From Candidatus Rokuibacteriota bacterium (lineage in GTDB: Bacteria; Methylomirabilota; Methylomirabilia; Rokubacteriales; CSP1-6), in the NCBI GenBank assembly GCA_003221695.1, contig QHSX01000072.1:1-52653 (forward strand): a stretch of DNA of 52,653 bases. The letters are read 5' to 3'. Shown here in pieces: positions 1 through 8,940 of the stretch; positions within the stretch are counted from its first letter, which is position 1, and every line of letters begins with the position of its first letter. The notes under the pieces are model-generated. The model made no database searches. It was not told the DNA's origin and worked only from the letters and a program-made list of their open reading frames with translations. Made by a program: the position numbers and the translations under genes.

Positions 1-589
1 AGGCGGGGATGTCGGAGGCGACGAACATCTCGCCGCGCCCGTAGCCGACGACGAGGGGGGAGCTGCCGCGGCGGAGGGCGACGAGGGTGTTAGGGGCGGC
101 GCTGGCGATACAGGCGATGGCGAAGGCGCCGCGGAGGTCGCGGGCGGCGCGGAGGACGGCGGCGGCCAGGCCGTTGGTCTGGTAGCGCTCGATGAGATGG
201 GCGATGACCTCGGTGTCGGTCTGGGAGCGAAAGCGGTGGCCCTCGGCGGCCAGGGTTTTGCGGAGCTCCCGATAATTCTCGATGATGCCGTTGTGAACGA
301 CGGCCAGCCGGGCGTGGCAATCGAGGTGGGGATGGGCATTGGCCTCCGAGGGGCGGCCATGGGTGGCCCAGCGGGTGTGGCCGACGCCCAGGGTGCCTGT
401 GGGCCGGTCTGAGGTGAGCACGGCCTCGAGGTCGGCGATCCGGCCGGTCGTCTTGCGGACGTCGAGCGAGGTTCGAGAGACCGTGGCGATCCCCGCCGAG
501 TCATAGCCGCGGTACTCGAGGCGCCGGAGGCCGGGCAGGATGAAGGAGACCGCGTCCCGATGGCCGACGTACCCGACGATTCCACACAT
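1..589 (-). CDS. glmS: Glutamine--fructose-6-phosphate aminotransferase, N-terminal part (cut by window edge)
   Basis: The visible part is the glutaminase (class II amidotransferase) domain, which releases ammonia for making glucosamine-6-phosphate, the entry to amino-sugar and peptidoglycan/LPS synthesis in the cytoplasm. The protein starts MCGIVGYVGHRDA, so the nucleophile Cys2 is exposed after Met removal. RRLEYRGYDSAG, GHTRWATHG and HNGIIENY follow, all typical of GlmS. About 196 codons are present; the isomerase half lies beyond base 1. It starts 13 bp after the stop of the NusG-like gene and is probably the last visible gene of the exopolysaccharide operon, where it could supply UDP-GlcNAc precursors. 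The family call is very secure; the operon link is inferred from spacing. Confidence 0.95.
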   Translation of the reverse strand, partial: MCGIVGYVGHRDAVSFILPGLRRLEYRGYDSAGIATVSRTSLDVRKTTGRIADLEAVLTSDRPTGTLGVGHTRWATHGRPSEANAHPHLDCHARLAVVHNGIIENYRELRKTLAAEGHRFRSQTDTEVIAHLIERYQTNGLAAAVLRAARDLRGAFAIACIASAAPNTLVALRRGSSPLVVGYGRGEMFVASDIPA

Positions 590-602
590 TGCCGTGGAGT
601 CC

Positions 603-1154
603 TTACGCAGCCTGCAAGAGGGTGCAATCGAGCTGGACGGCGATGCTGCGCCGCAGGAGGTTGACCGAGACCACCAGGAGCCCTTTCTTGGGGCTCACGC
701 GGACGACCATCCCCTCGACGTCGGCGAGCGGCCCACGCGTGATACGCACGCGCTGCCCTTCGCGGAGATACGGGTGGGGGAAGATCGGGAGGCCGGAGTG
801 AACGAGCCTTTTAATGTCCTCGATCTCCGTATCCGGGACGGCGTCGAGTCGGTCCCAGCGCTCTCCGAGGACGCGCACGAGCCCGCGCGCCTTGTAGACC
901 TCGAGGTAGCTCGCCTTGTCCATCACGTGGCGCAGGAAGAGGTATCCTCGGAACAGCGGGACGCGCGAGAGGCGCCGGACTCCGCCCCGTCGGGACCACG
1001 TCTCGACGGTGGGCAGGAACAAGTCAAAGCCCTTCGCGGCAAGCTGGTCAGAGACGAGCTGCTCGCAGTTGCTGTGGGTCCAGAGGACCCGCCAGCGCGG
1101 GGTCACGGCTTCCGCCACGATTTCTGACAAGGCTTCGCCCCCTTTGGTCTCCAT
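603..1154 (-). CDS. NusG-paralogue transcription antitermination factor (RfaH/UpxY/LoaP type)
   Basis: This 183-residue protein has the NusG N-terminal (NGN) fold: RWRVLWTHSNCEQLVSDQLAAKG near residues 21-43, then FLPTVETW and VPLFRGYLFLR. A C-terminal KOW segment follows (REGQRVRITRGPLADVEG, about residues 127-144). Housekeeping NusG is normally next to secE and ribosomal protein genes. This copy sits in a polysaccharide operon, as the specialised paralogues RfaH, UpxY and LoaP do. Such proteins bind elongating RNA polymerase and let it read through long polysaccharide operons. A hairpin lies between the preceding kinase gene and this one. The specific target is unknown. The start ATG is chosen as the first in frame; no other start fits the NGN domain better. 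Confidence 0.85.
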   Translation of the reverse strand: METKGGEALSEIVAEAVTPRWRVLWTHSNCEQLVSDQLAAKGFDLFLPTVETWSRRGGVRRLSRVPLFRGYLFLRHVMDKASYLEVYKARGLVRVLGERWDRLDAVPDTEIEDIKRLVHSGLPIFPHPYLREGQRVRITRGPLADVEGMVVRVSPKKGLLVVSVNLLRRSIAVQLDCTLLQAA

Positions 1155-1227
1155 CCCGTTCTCGGGTACGAGACCAACGACTTCTCACCGATGCCGCGCA
1201 GCCCGAGCTTCCGGCTGCACGCGTCCG

Positions 1228-1256
1228 CCCCCGCCGTCACCTCGGGTGACCGGCGT
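1228..1256 (-). other. Intra-operon hairpin upstream of the NusG-paralogue gene
   Basis: GTCACC (1236-1241) and GGTGAC (1245-1250) form a perfect 6-bp stem with a 3-base loop. The stem extends outward through GCC/GGC pairing if one base is bulged. It lies 24 bp downstream of the kinase stop codon, in the 119-bp gap before the NusG-like gene. No T-run follows on the transcribed strand, so a classical intrinsic terminator is unlikely. An attenuator or antitermination-related RNA structure is possible but unproven. Confidence 0.35.
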
Positions 1257-1273
1257 CACTCGTCTGAGGCGGT

Positions 1274-2137
1274 CTATTTCCTGTTGCGCTTCGAGAGTCG
1301 CGTCGCGTAGGAGCCGTACGAATTCCTCGAGAGGTGGCGGTCGTCTCCGTTGAAGACCAGGCCAACGACCTTGGTCCGCTCCGCGAGGTTCAACGCTTCC
1401 CCCAGGAACTTGCGGCCCGTCCTGTGAGCCGTCACCACGATGAGGAATCCGTCCACCCATTTCTCGATGACCCGACAGTCGGGGACCAACACGAGGGGCG
1501 GGGTATCGAGGATGACGTAGTCGTACCGCTTACGAGCCTCTGCGAGGAGCTCCCCGACCCGAGGCGACTTCAGCACTTCGTAGGTGGCAGACGGACGGCG
1601 GCCTGCTGGCAGCACGGACAGGTTCAGGTGCGGACACGCGTGCGCCGCGGTTTCCAGAGTCAGACTCGCGTCCAGGATCGCGTCCGCGAGGCCCGGGCCC
1701 ACCCGAGCGTCCCACCCGAGGCGCGCGGCCACGGCGGCCCCCCGCAGATCGGCGTCGATGAGAAGAACGCGTGCGTCGGGCGCCTGGGCCAGCGCGCCTG
1801 CGAGGTTGATGGCGGTGGTGGTCTTGCCATCAGCGACACCGGGGCTCGAGACCGCGACGACCGACAGCGCGGTCGACTTGCCGCGCTGTTCGATCAGATG
1901 GCGCAGCGCCCGATACTGTTCGGCTTCAAAGGAGGTTGGCGCGAGCAGGCTCACCAGATGTTCGTCGAGCCCGTTGGCGACGCCCCTCGGAAGCTCGGGC
2001 GCTGACCGGAGGGCGGGGTCGAGGGCGGTCTCAGGGACCGCTGGACCCCGCGCGTTCGTTGGCTCGGAAGGTGCGGCCTGAAAGCGAACGGCCCGCTCCT
2101 GCTCGGCGCGCTCGAGCGCTTCGAAGAACTTACTCAT
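1274..2137 (-). CDS. Bacterial tyrosine autokinase of exopolysaccharide synthesis (CpsD/CapB-like, XrtA-associated type)
   Basis: The 287-residue P-loop protein matches BY-kinases that phosphorylate tyrosines and work with a Wzz-type membrane activator to control polysaccharide chain length. Visible motifs are Walker A (GVADGKTTTAINLA, about residues 105-118), Walker A' (VLLIDADLRG) and Walker B (YVILDTPPLVLV). The N-terminus MSKFFEALERAEQER is typical of the PEP-CTERM/XrtA-associated subgroup. The C-terminal tyrosine cluster is short, with only two Tyr near NSYGSYATRL. The gene overlaps the preceding ATPase gene by 4 bp (ATGA), so translation is probably coupled. Its membrane partner is likely the Wzz-like protein at 3125-4741. 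Confidence 0.88.
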   Translation of the reverse strand: MSKFFEALERAEQERAVRFQAAPSEPTNARGPAVPETALDPALRSAPELPRGVANGLDEHLVSLLAPTSFEAEQYRALRHLIEQRGKSTALSVVAVSSPGVADGKTTTAINLAGALAQAPDARVLLIDADLRGAAVAARLGWDARVGPGLADAILDASLTLETAAHACPHLNLSVLPAGRRPSATYEVLKSPRVGELLAEARKRYDYVILDTPPLVLVPDCRVIEKWVDGFLIVVTAHRTGRKFLGEALNLAERTKVVGLVFNGDDRHLSRNSYGSYATRLSKRNRK

Positions 2138-3114
2138 GGGTCCAGGAGGTAACGAACCGATTGCACAAGGCCCAGCACGGCGGTGTCAGGCGCCAGGGCG
2201 AGGCCCACGACGGTACTGGCGAGGGCCACGGCCAGGGTTCCGACCGCCCACCGGGCGAGGCGCCGAGGCTTCAAGCCGCGGAGGCGCCAGACCTTGCGCG
2301 GTGCTTGCGTGCCCTCCTCCAGATACTCGATCGCCTGGTTGACGATGGGCCGATCGATCTGGCGTTTCTGATCGGCATAGCCGAAGAGGAGGCAGTGATC
2401 GCAGACGATGTTGATGAGCCGTGGAATCCCGCCCGAATATGTCGCGATCCGGTCCACCGCGGGATCGCTAAACAAGCCCAGGTCACGCGCGCCCGCAATG
2501 CGCAGTCGGGTCCGGATGTACTCGCGGATCTCGTGCAGCGTCAGCGGCGGGATCTGGCAGCGCAACCCGATCCGTTGCGTAAGCTGCGCGAGTTCGGGAA
2601 GCTGGAGCTTGGCCTTGAGCTCCGGCTGCCCCACCAGCAGGATCTGCAGGAGCTTGGTCGTCGGGGTTTCGAAGTTCGAGAGCAGTCGGATCTGTTCCAG
2701 CGTCGCGGGGGCCAGGTTCTGCGCTTCGTCCAGGATGAGGAGCGTGTTCTCGCCCGTCCGCTCGCGCTCGATGAGGAAGTGATTCAGCGCGATGAGCCGC
2801 TGCGCCCGTGACTCCCCGCCCTTGGCGATCCCCAGGTCCTCGAGGACGTACTCGAGAATGCCGTCAAAGGGCAGGGTGGAATGGACGACGAAGGAGATCG
2901 CCGTCTGTCTGTCGAGCCGCTGACGAAGCGCGTGCAGCAGGGTGGTCTTTCCCGTGCCCACGTGGCCCGTCAGGACGATGAATCCCTTCCGCTCCCGGAC
3001 CCCGTAGAGGAGCTGAGCGAGCGCCTCACGATGCGCCGGGCTCAGGTAGAGGAATCTGGGATCCGGGGTCGCGTTGAAGGGCTTCTCTGCGAGTCCGTAG
3101 AACGTCAGGTACAT
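2134..3114 (-). CDS. ExeA/GspA-like AAA+ ATPase of the exopolysaccharide (XrtA) cluster
   Basis: The protein begins MYLTFYGLAEKPFNATPDPRFLYLS, the typical opening of ExeA-like ATPases associated with PEP-CTERM/exosortase polysaccharide clusters. Walker A is GHVGTGKTTLL (about residues 49-59) and Walker B is TLLILDEAQNL. SGGIPRLINIVCDHCLLFGY near residue 225 is a typical AAA_22/ExeA sensor region. A hydrophobic stretch near the C-terminus (WAVGTLAVALASTVVGLALA) predicts one membrane anchor. I chose the ATG at 3114, which removes an 11-bp overlap with the upstream gene and matches family starts; an earlier in-frame ATG at 3135 also exists. It probably energises or scaffolds export or assembly. 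The exact biochemical role of this subgroup is not established. Confidence 0.85.
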   Translation of the reverse strand: MYLTFYGLAEKPFNATPDPRFLYLSPAHREALAQLLYGVRERKGFIVLTGHVGTGKTTLLHALRQRLDRQTAISFVVHSTLPFDGILEYVLEDLGIAKGGESRAQRLIALNHFLIERERTGENTLLILDEAQNLAPATLEQIRLLSNFETPTTKLLQILLVGQPELKAKLQLPELAQLTQRIGLRCQIPPLTLHEIREYIRTRLRIAGARDLGLFSDPAVDRIATYSGGIPRLINIVCDHCLLFGYADQKRQIDRPIVNQAIEYLEEGTQAPRKVWRLRGLKPRRLARWAVGTLAVALASTVVGLALAPDTAVLGLVQSVRYLLDP

Positions 3115-3124
3115 GCGGCGGTTC

Positions 3125-4741
3125 CTAGGAGCCACCCCGCCGCGCCAGAACCGAGACGAGGTGCTCGTTTCCGCTGGCGACGAAGTAGGCGGTACCGACG
3201 ATCATGACGAGGCCAATGAGGGCGGCGCTGGCGGCGAGTCGCGCGCGCCACTGGCTTCGGCGGCGGTCGGTCCGGGTGATGATCCGCGGAATACTGACCA
3301 GCACCGGCACGGTACTGAACGCCCGGAGATCGTCGACCGTGTGGAAGGACGTGTCGACGCGCTCGGCCACGACCACGGCGCCGACGGCCAGGCCGAGCGA
3401 TCCCATCAGAGCCATGAGGAGCAACCGGAACCGGTTGGGCGCGGCCGGCTCAGAGTTCGGGATCGCCGGGTCGAGCACGCGAAACTGTTCGCCCTTCTGG
3501 CGCTGCTCCATGCTCTCGGCGAGCTGGGCCTCCTCGTAGCGCTTCAACAGCGAGCTGTAGAGCTCGCGGGTGCTTTCGTAGTCGCGGGAGAGCTCCCTGA
3601 ACTCCTGTTCCCGTCGCGGCACGTTCTCCACCCGGCCCTGATAGGCGGCGATCCCGTCTCGAAGCCGGCGTTCCTCGCCCTTGAGAACCTTGATGTCCGT
3701 CTCCGCCTCGCTCAGGGCCTCTTTCAGGCGGAGCACATACGGCGTGAGGGGGGTGACCGGCGGAGTCGCCGGGTTCTCTTCCGGTTTGAGCTCGTGGGCC
3801 TTGGCATCAGCGACCTCGCGCTCGAGCGCGGTCACCTCCGCGGCCAGCAGGACGACGTCCGGGTACTTCGCGCTGAACTGAGTGCGGAGCCGTGTCAGCT
3901 CTTGCTTCAACCGGGCCAAGCGGGCCTCGGAGGTTTCGCGCGGGGCTCCTGGCCCGCCCGGCGCCGCTGCCGCGGCGACCAGGAGGGAATCGGCTTCGGC
4001 GAGCTGACTCGACAACGCCTGCCGGCGCTCCGAGGCTCGCGTCTGACTGTCGGCGTTCAGGCGAAGCTGCGCGTGGAGCCGTTCGAGGGTGGCGAGGTTG
4101 GCCTCCATCTGCTGGGGCAGCTCGCCCAGGTGGCGCCGCTTGAACTCGCTCACCCGTTGCTCATGAATGTCGAGCCGCTTCTTCGTTTCCTCGAGCTGGA
4201 CCTTGAGAAACTCCGCGGTGCCGGTCGCCTGACGCCCACGCGCCTTCAAGTCCTCCTCGATGTAGAAGGACGCGAGGGTATTGGTGACGAGCGAGACCGT
4301 GGCCGGCTCATTGCCCTGATAACTGATCGTGAAGGCCACCGTGGCCTCGCGCTGACCTCTGGCCTCGACCCCCTTGAGCTCGAGCTTGATGTCCCCGCGC
4401 ATGCGCTTGATGACTTCCTCGGATGGGGCCTGCGTCCACAGATCGGGGTAGAGGGCGAAGCGGGTGATCAGGGCTTCCAGTCGCGAGCGGCTCAGGATCT
4501 CCTGGCTGATCGTCTGGAGCCGGGTCTCGAGGGCACTGGTCACGGTGGACCGCACGAAGGTCTCGGGGATCTGCTGGCGGTCCACCAGGACCGTGGCCGT
4601 GGACCGATACAGGTTCGGGAGAAAGGTGATGAGACTGGCGGCGGCCGCCATGGGGGCGGCGAACGCCAGGATCGCCAGCCACTTGCGCCGGCTCCAGACG
4701 GCCAGCACCCCGTCCAGGTCTTTCCGTGTCTCGTCCGCCAT
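3125..4741 (-). CDS. Wzz/GumC-family polysaccharide chain-length determinant protein
   Basis: This 538-residue inner-membrane polysaccharide co-polymerase has an N-terminal membrane helix (WLAILAFAAPMAAAASLITF, about residues 17-36). A long periplasmic coiled-coil region follows, rich in Leu, Glu, Arg and Ala (about 170-400). The classic Wzz tail is FRVLDPAIPNSEPAAPNRF before a second membrane helix (about 435-455). A third hydrophobic stretch near the end (LIGLVMIVGTAYFVAS) is consistent with the XrtA-associated subgroup. There is no kinase domain; the tyrosine kinase is a separate downstream gene, as in Gram-negative XrtA clusters. It lies 9 bp downstream of the export gene and 10 bp upstream of the ExeA-like ATPase, so it is in the same operon. 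Confidence 0.9.
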   Translation of the reverse strand: MADETRKDLDGVLAVWSRRKWLAILAFAAPMAAAASLITFLPNLYRSTATVLVDRQQIPETFVRSTVTSALETRLQTISQEILSRSRLEALITRFALYPDLWTQAPSEEVIKRMRGDIKLELKGVEARGQREATVAFTISYQGNEPATVSLVTNTLASFYIEEDLKARGRQATGTAEFLKVQLEETKKRLDIHEQRVSEFKRRHLGELPQQMEANLATLERLHAQLRLNADSQTRASERRQALSSQLAEADSLLVAAAAAPGGPGAPRETSEARLARLKQELTRLRTQFSAKYPDVVLLAAEVTALEREVADAKAHELKPEENPATPPVTPLTPYVLRLKEALSEAETDIKVLKGEERRLRDGIAAYQGRVENVPRREQEFRELSRDYESTRELYSSLLKRYEEAQLAESMEQRQKGEQFRVLDPAIPNSEPAAPNRFRLLLMALMGSLGLAVGAVVVAERVDTSFHTVDDLRAFSTVPVLVSIPRIITRTDRRRSQWRARLAASAALIGLVMIVGTAYFVASGNEHLVSVLARRGGS

Positions 4742-4750
4742 CGGTGAGCC

Positions 4751-5370
4751 TTACGGCACCAGGACGATGTCGCCGTTCCGGAGGTAGAAGTTCTCCTGCT
4801 CTCCGGCCAGCTTGTTGTAGTTGAAGGGAATCCGCTTCATCGTCGTTCTCTCGGGACGAAGAATGACGATCCTCGAGCGCGTGGCGAACTGGGTGAACCC
4901 CCCGGCCAGGGCGAGGACGTCCAGCACGGTCGTCCAGCTCTTGAGCTCGAAGCGCCCCGGGTGGACGACTTCGCCCATGACCGACACTTTGAAGCTCCGG
5001 ACGTCGGACACGATCACGGAGACCTCCGGGCTCGGGATGTACTCCGTGAGCTTCTGTACGAGGTCATCGCGGAGCTCGAGCGCGGTGCGCCCCGCGGCCT
5101 GCACGTCGTTCACGAGGGGGAGCGAGATCTTGCCATCCGGCCTCACGGGCACCGTCCGGGTCAGCGCGTCGTTCTTCCAGACGGAGACCTGCAGCATGTC
5201 CTCGGGCCCGATCCGGTAGACGTCGGGCGCGACGACGCCATTGCCGTCGCGCGCCGACGCATCGACCGCCGGCGCCTGGGCGTCGGCCGGGTCGGCAGTC
5301 ATCCAGGCGGAGACGAGGACCGCGCCGGCAAGGAGCGGGTAGACCAGCGAGCGCTTCGTCACGGGGTGCC

Positions 5371-5374
<4 letters not shown>
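4751..5374 (-). CDS. Periplasmic/outer-membrane polysaccharide export protein (Wza/GumB-like)
   Basis: The 207-residue protein has an N-terminal signal peptide (LLAGAVLVSAWMTADPADAQA). The Poly_export domain begins YRIGPEDMLQVSVW and includes RPDGKISLPLVNDVQAAG. A SLBB domain follows (VSVMGEVVHPGRFELKSWTTVLDVLALAGG). No lipobox cysteine is visible, unlike Wza, so the anchoring differs or the protein is periplasmic. It would form the export channel or its periplasmic part together with the Wzz-like protein. The start is GTG, overlapping the regulator stop codon by 4 bp (GTGA), so regulator and structural genes are translationally coupled. Confidence 0.9.
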
Positions 5375-6756
<1,382 letters not shown>

Positions 6757-6776
6757 CTCGAGGCGGGGGACCGAAG

Positions 6777-6792
6777 CGCAAGTGCCGTACCA
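6777..6792 (-). promoter_or_regulatory. Sigma-54 (-24/-12) promoter for the EPS regulator operon
   Basis: Read on the minus strand the site is TGGTACGGCACTTGCG. It matches TGGCACG-N4-TTGC with one mismatch and has the strict GG-N10-GC spacing (GG at 6791-6790, GC at 6779-6778). Transcription would begin near 6766, about 10 bases before the regulator ATG at 6756, giving a very short leader. The first gene is itself a sigma-54 activator, so positive autoregulation is the natural inference. Confidence 0.75.
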
Positions 6793-6904
6793 AGAGTTCT
6801 TCAGAGCACGCGCGGGCTAGATAGTACGGATCTTTCATAGAAATCTTGTCCGATGCTCATGCAACGAGGTTCACAACGGCGGCCGCCAATGGGTAGTCCG
6901 GGAC

Positions 6905-6935
6905 TGTGTATGAAATTATCTACACTTTCCGGAAA
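6905..6935. promoter_or_regulatory. Paired dyad symmetries, candidate enhancer sites for the EPS regulator
   Basis: TGTA (6907-6910) and TACA (6921-6924) flank a central AATT, giving an 18-bp dyad TGTA-N3-AATT-N3-TACA. A perfect 10-bp palindrome TTTCCGGAAA follows at 6926-6935. The pair lies roughly 140-170 bp upstream of the expected start of the sigma-54 promoter, the usual distance for enhancer-binding protein sites. Assignment to the adjacent PrsR-like protein is inference from position. Confidence 0.45.
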
Positions 6936-7199
6936 CCCTTTAGAGTTAGGACTATGGAACTACGATGTGAAAGTAGATGCGCATCATTCGTGGCGTTTCC
7001 TGAGGGGAGCCTTGATGAGCCTTGTGATCAGAGGCGCGTGGTTCGTCGGGGCGAGCGTCCCGCGATATCTGGCCGCCCGCACCGCGCGCGAAGTGCTGCG
7101 ATAGGACTACTGGGGGGGCTCGCGCGAGCCTTCCGCCCTGGCATAGCGCGGCTTACGAGACCGGGGTTGTGGGCTCAATAAACGGGCGGGGAAACCTCC

Positions 7200-7240
7200 G
7201 ATCCGCTCTATAATCGAGCCTCACGGTGCTCAAGCGGATC
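7200..7240 (+). promoter_or_regulatory. Candidate -10 element inside an 8-bp inverted repeat, upstream of the barrel gene
   Basis: TATAAT (7209-7214) is a perfect -10 hexamer. It is bracketed by a perfect 8-bp inverted repeat, GATCCGCT (7200-7207) and AGCGGATC (7233-7240). The right arm ends only 8 bp before the GTG start at 7249, so it also covers the ribosome-binding region. No good -35 hexamer is seen at 16-18 bp spacing. The arrangement suggests an operator or RNA hairpin that could block both initiation and ribosome access. Confidence 0.4.
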
Positions 7241-7248
7241 CCAGTCCC

Positions 7249-8634
7249 GTGAGCTTCACCAAGGGGCACGTGGGTAGGTCGGTGCTCGCTTGGCCCTGGC
7301 CAGTCGGCACGGGCGGGGGCGCGATCGTTGGGATCGCCCTCTGTTTGATGACGGCCCACGCGTGGGGCCAAGAAGGTCCGCGTGCCGGCGGGAGAGAGCA
7401 GCCACCGGCGACTGAGCCCGCTCCATTTCCACCAAGCCCCGGCCCGCCGATTGGGGCGTATCCACTCGAGCTCTTGGGGCTCCTGGCGCCTCCTGCCCAA
7501 CGCGGACCGGTCACGCTAACGCCCTCGATCTCCGTGTCCGAGGAGTACAACGACAACCTCTTTTTCGACAACCGGAATCGCCAATGGGATCTCATCACGG
7601 GCCTGAGCCCGGCCCTGACGCTCTTCGTCACCCGCTCTTCGTATCAGCTGAGCGGCGGGTATTCGTTCACCGCCGAAATGTACGATCGGAACACCCGTCT
7701 CAACAATGCCCTCGAGCATCAGAATTTTGTCGCCAGCGGCCTCTACCGGGCGATGCCAGGATTGACGCTGACGGCCTCTGACGCATACACGTTGGATCGC
7801 AGCACAAATCGCCTCGCGACGCAGGGCTTTGCCACCGGCCGGCAGGAATCGTGGAGTAATACTTTCGCACCTGGCTTGACCTGGCAGATGACGCCCCTGA
7901 CCTCTCTGAATCTCGGCGCGACCTACAGCATTCTACGTTTCAAAGGGGCAGGGGCCGAAGGTGTAGGTACAGGTGCAGGTACAGGTACAGGTAGCGGGAT
8001 GGACTCAGATACCTACGGGTTTTCGACCACGCTCGGTCATGTGCTCACGCCCCGCCTCACCGGCCTCATCGGCTATGGCTTCACGTACCTGGATGTTCGC
8101 GGGGAGGAAAGCTCGCGGACTCATACCCCCACGCTGGGTGGCAGCTACCGTTTCACGCCGTCGCTCACCGGAACCGTCAGTGGTGGCCCGGCCATTACCG
8201 AGCTCGGGCGCCAGACGATCATGTCTCCCGCCGGCACCGCGAGTCTCGTCCAGCTTTTACGAACCGGCTCGGCCAGCGTCCAATACACTCGGGCGGTGAG
8301 TGCCGCAGGTGGATTAGGTGGGACGACCGACTCCCAGTCCGCTTCAGGCACGCTCACGCTTTCGACCTGGCAGCGCGGCTTGCTCATCGTGGTTAATCCT
8401 GTGTACAGCATCGCGGAGTCCGTGAGCAGCCGGCAGACCGACCGCATCGACGTCAAGTCGATCACACTGACCCTCGGCGTGACCTATCAACTCGCTCGTT
8501 ATGTGAGCCTCTTTGGAGGGTACACGTTGTTTCAGCAGCGCACCGGCACCACGTCGTCGTCGGGCCAGGCCGACGCGGATCAAAACCGAGTCAGGTTCGG
8601 TCTGCAGTTCGGGTATCCGATCAACTTCGACTGA
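7249..8634 (+). CDS. Outer-membrane beta-barrel protein (PEP-CTERM/XrtA-cluster associated type)
   Basis: The 461-residue protein starts with GTG and has a long signal peptide ending near AHAWGQEGPRAG. A proline-rich linker follows, then repeated amphipathic strands with alternating aromatic and polar residues (VSEEYNDNLFFDNRN, QLSGGYSFTAEMYDRNT, RYVSLFGGYTLFQQRTG). It ends VRFGLQFGYPINFD, a typical terminal barrel strand with final aromatic residue. The phrase 'SVSEEYNDNLFFD' is common in putative outer-membrane proteins of exosortase EPS clusters, so it is likely the outer-membrane component working with the divergent EPS operon. A Gly-Thr repeat lies in one loop (7960-7995). The precise role, porin or export, is unknown. 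Confidence 0.75.
   Translation: MSFTKGHVGRSVLAWPWPVGTGGGAIVGIALCLMTAHAWGQEGPRAGGREQPPATEPAPFPPSPGPPIGAYPLELLGLLAPPAQRGPVTLTPSISVSEEYNDNLFFDNRNRQWDLITGLSPALTLFVTRSSYQLSGGYSFTAEMYDRNTRLNNALEHQNFVASGLYRAMPGLTLTASDAYTLDRSTNRLATQGFATGRQESWSNTFAPGLTWQMTPLTSLNLGATYSILRFKGAGAEGVGTGAGTGTGSGMDSDTYGFSTTLGHVLTPRLTGLIGYGFTYLDVRGEESSRTHTPTLGGSYRFTPSLTGTVSGGPAITELGRQTIMSPAGTASLVQLLRTGSASVQYTRAVSAAGGLGGTTDSQSASGTLTLSTWQRGLLIVVNPVYSIAESVSSRQTDRIDVKSITLTLGVTYQLARYVSLFGGYTLFQQRTGTTSSSGQADADQNRVRFGLQFGYPINFD
7960..7995 (+). repeat. In-frame hexanucleotide repeat in the barrel gene
   Basis: Six tandem hexamers of the form GGTNNN are present (GGTGTA, GGTACA, GGTGCA, GGTACA, GGTACA, GGTAGC). They encode alternating Gly and Val/Thr/Ala/Ser. 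Gain or loss of a unit changes two residues without a frameshift. The position between barrel strands suggests a surface or periplasmic loop of variable length. Confidence 0.7.
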
Positions 8635-8940
8635 CCCCCTCGAGCCGTGTCCGGGGGTTTGCGCCGTTGCGTTTACCCACATTTCCACCGTTGTCCACAA
8701 TCGAAAATTTGGACGGTCCGACGCGCTCTCGCGACGACGCCGTTGAGAATCGCCCCGGGGTGCCTGCGTTGGATGGACGGCCCCTTCAGATTGCCTGGTG
8801 AAAGGGCGCGCTACGCGTTCGGTGCATCGGCAACGCCAGACTTGATAGGGGGAAATGGCGACTGGGGCGGGAAAAAAACGAATTGACGAGGAATTAAAGA
8901 TCGCCTACGCTCCACCCCGATCTCGCAGGAGGATACGAAG
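8635..8940 (+). other. Intergenic region upstream of the degenerate AAA+ gene
   Basis: This 306-bp gap contains no recognisable gene. Its 3' end carries the promoter and ribosome binding site described at 8883-8932. The remainder includes an AT-richer patch near 8695-8720 (AATCGAAAATTTGGAC). I see no convincing RNA gene or terminator. Confidence 0.5.
8883..8932 (+). promoter_or_regulatory. Sigma-70-like promoter and ribosome binding site
   Basis: TTGACG (8883-8888) and TACGCT (8906-8911) are separated by exactly 17 bp, a plausible -35/-10 pair. A perfect Shine-Dalgarno AGGAGG (8927-8932) lies 8 bp before the ATG at 8941. It suggests the degenerate AAA+ gene is expressed on its own housekeeping-type promoter, unlike the sigma-54-driven EPS operon. 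Confidence 0.55.

Larger units (their letters stand above)
6757..7248. other. Divergent intergenic region between the EPS operon and the barrel gene
   Basis: This 492-bp stretch is clearly lower in GC than its flanks, especially 6840-7010. It contains a sigma-54 promoter pointing left (6777-6792), two adjacent dyad symmetries (6905-6935) and a TATAAT-containing promoter candidate pointing right (7200-7240), each listed separately. Short open frames exist on the plus strand (about 83-91 codons), but they lack a convincing ribosome binding site or recognisable protein features. I treat the region as regulatory. Confidence 0.6.

Noticed and set aside
3113-4747. Long plus-strand frame opposite the Wzz-like gene, and many similar long antisense frames
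   Set aside because: High GC produces long mirror frames; these lack domain features, while the opposite strand encodes recognisable proteins.
7139-7154. Possible sigma-54 site TGGCATAGCGCGGC pointing at the barrel gene
   Set aside because: GG to GC spacing is 9 rather than the strict 10 bp and the -12 half is weak.
6853-7181. Plus-strand open frames of 83-91 codons in the EPS-barrel intergenic region
   Set aside because: No ribosome site, no recognisable domain and arginine-rich random composition; they overlap palindromes and other regulatory-looking sequence.
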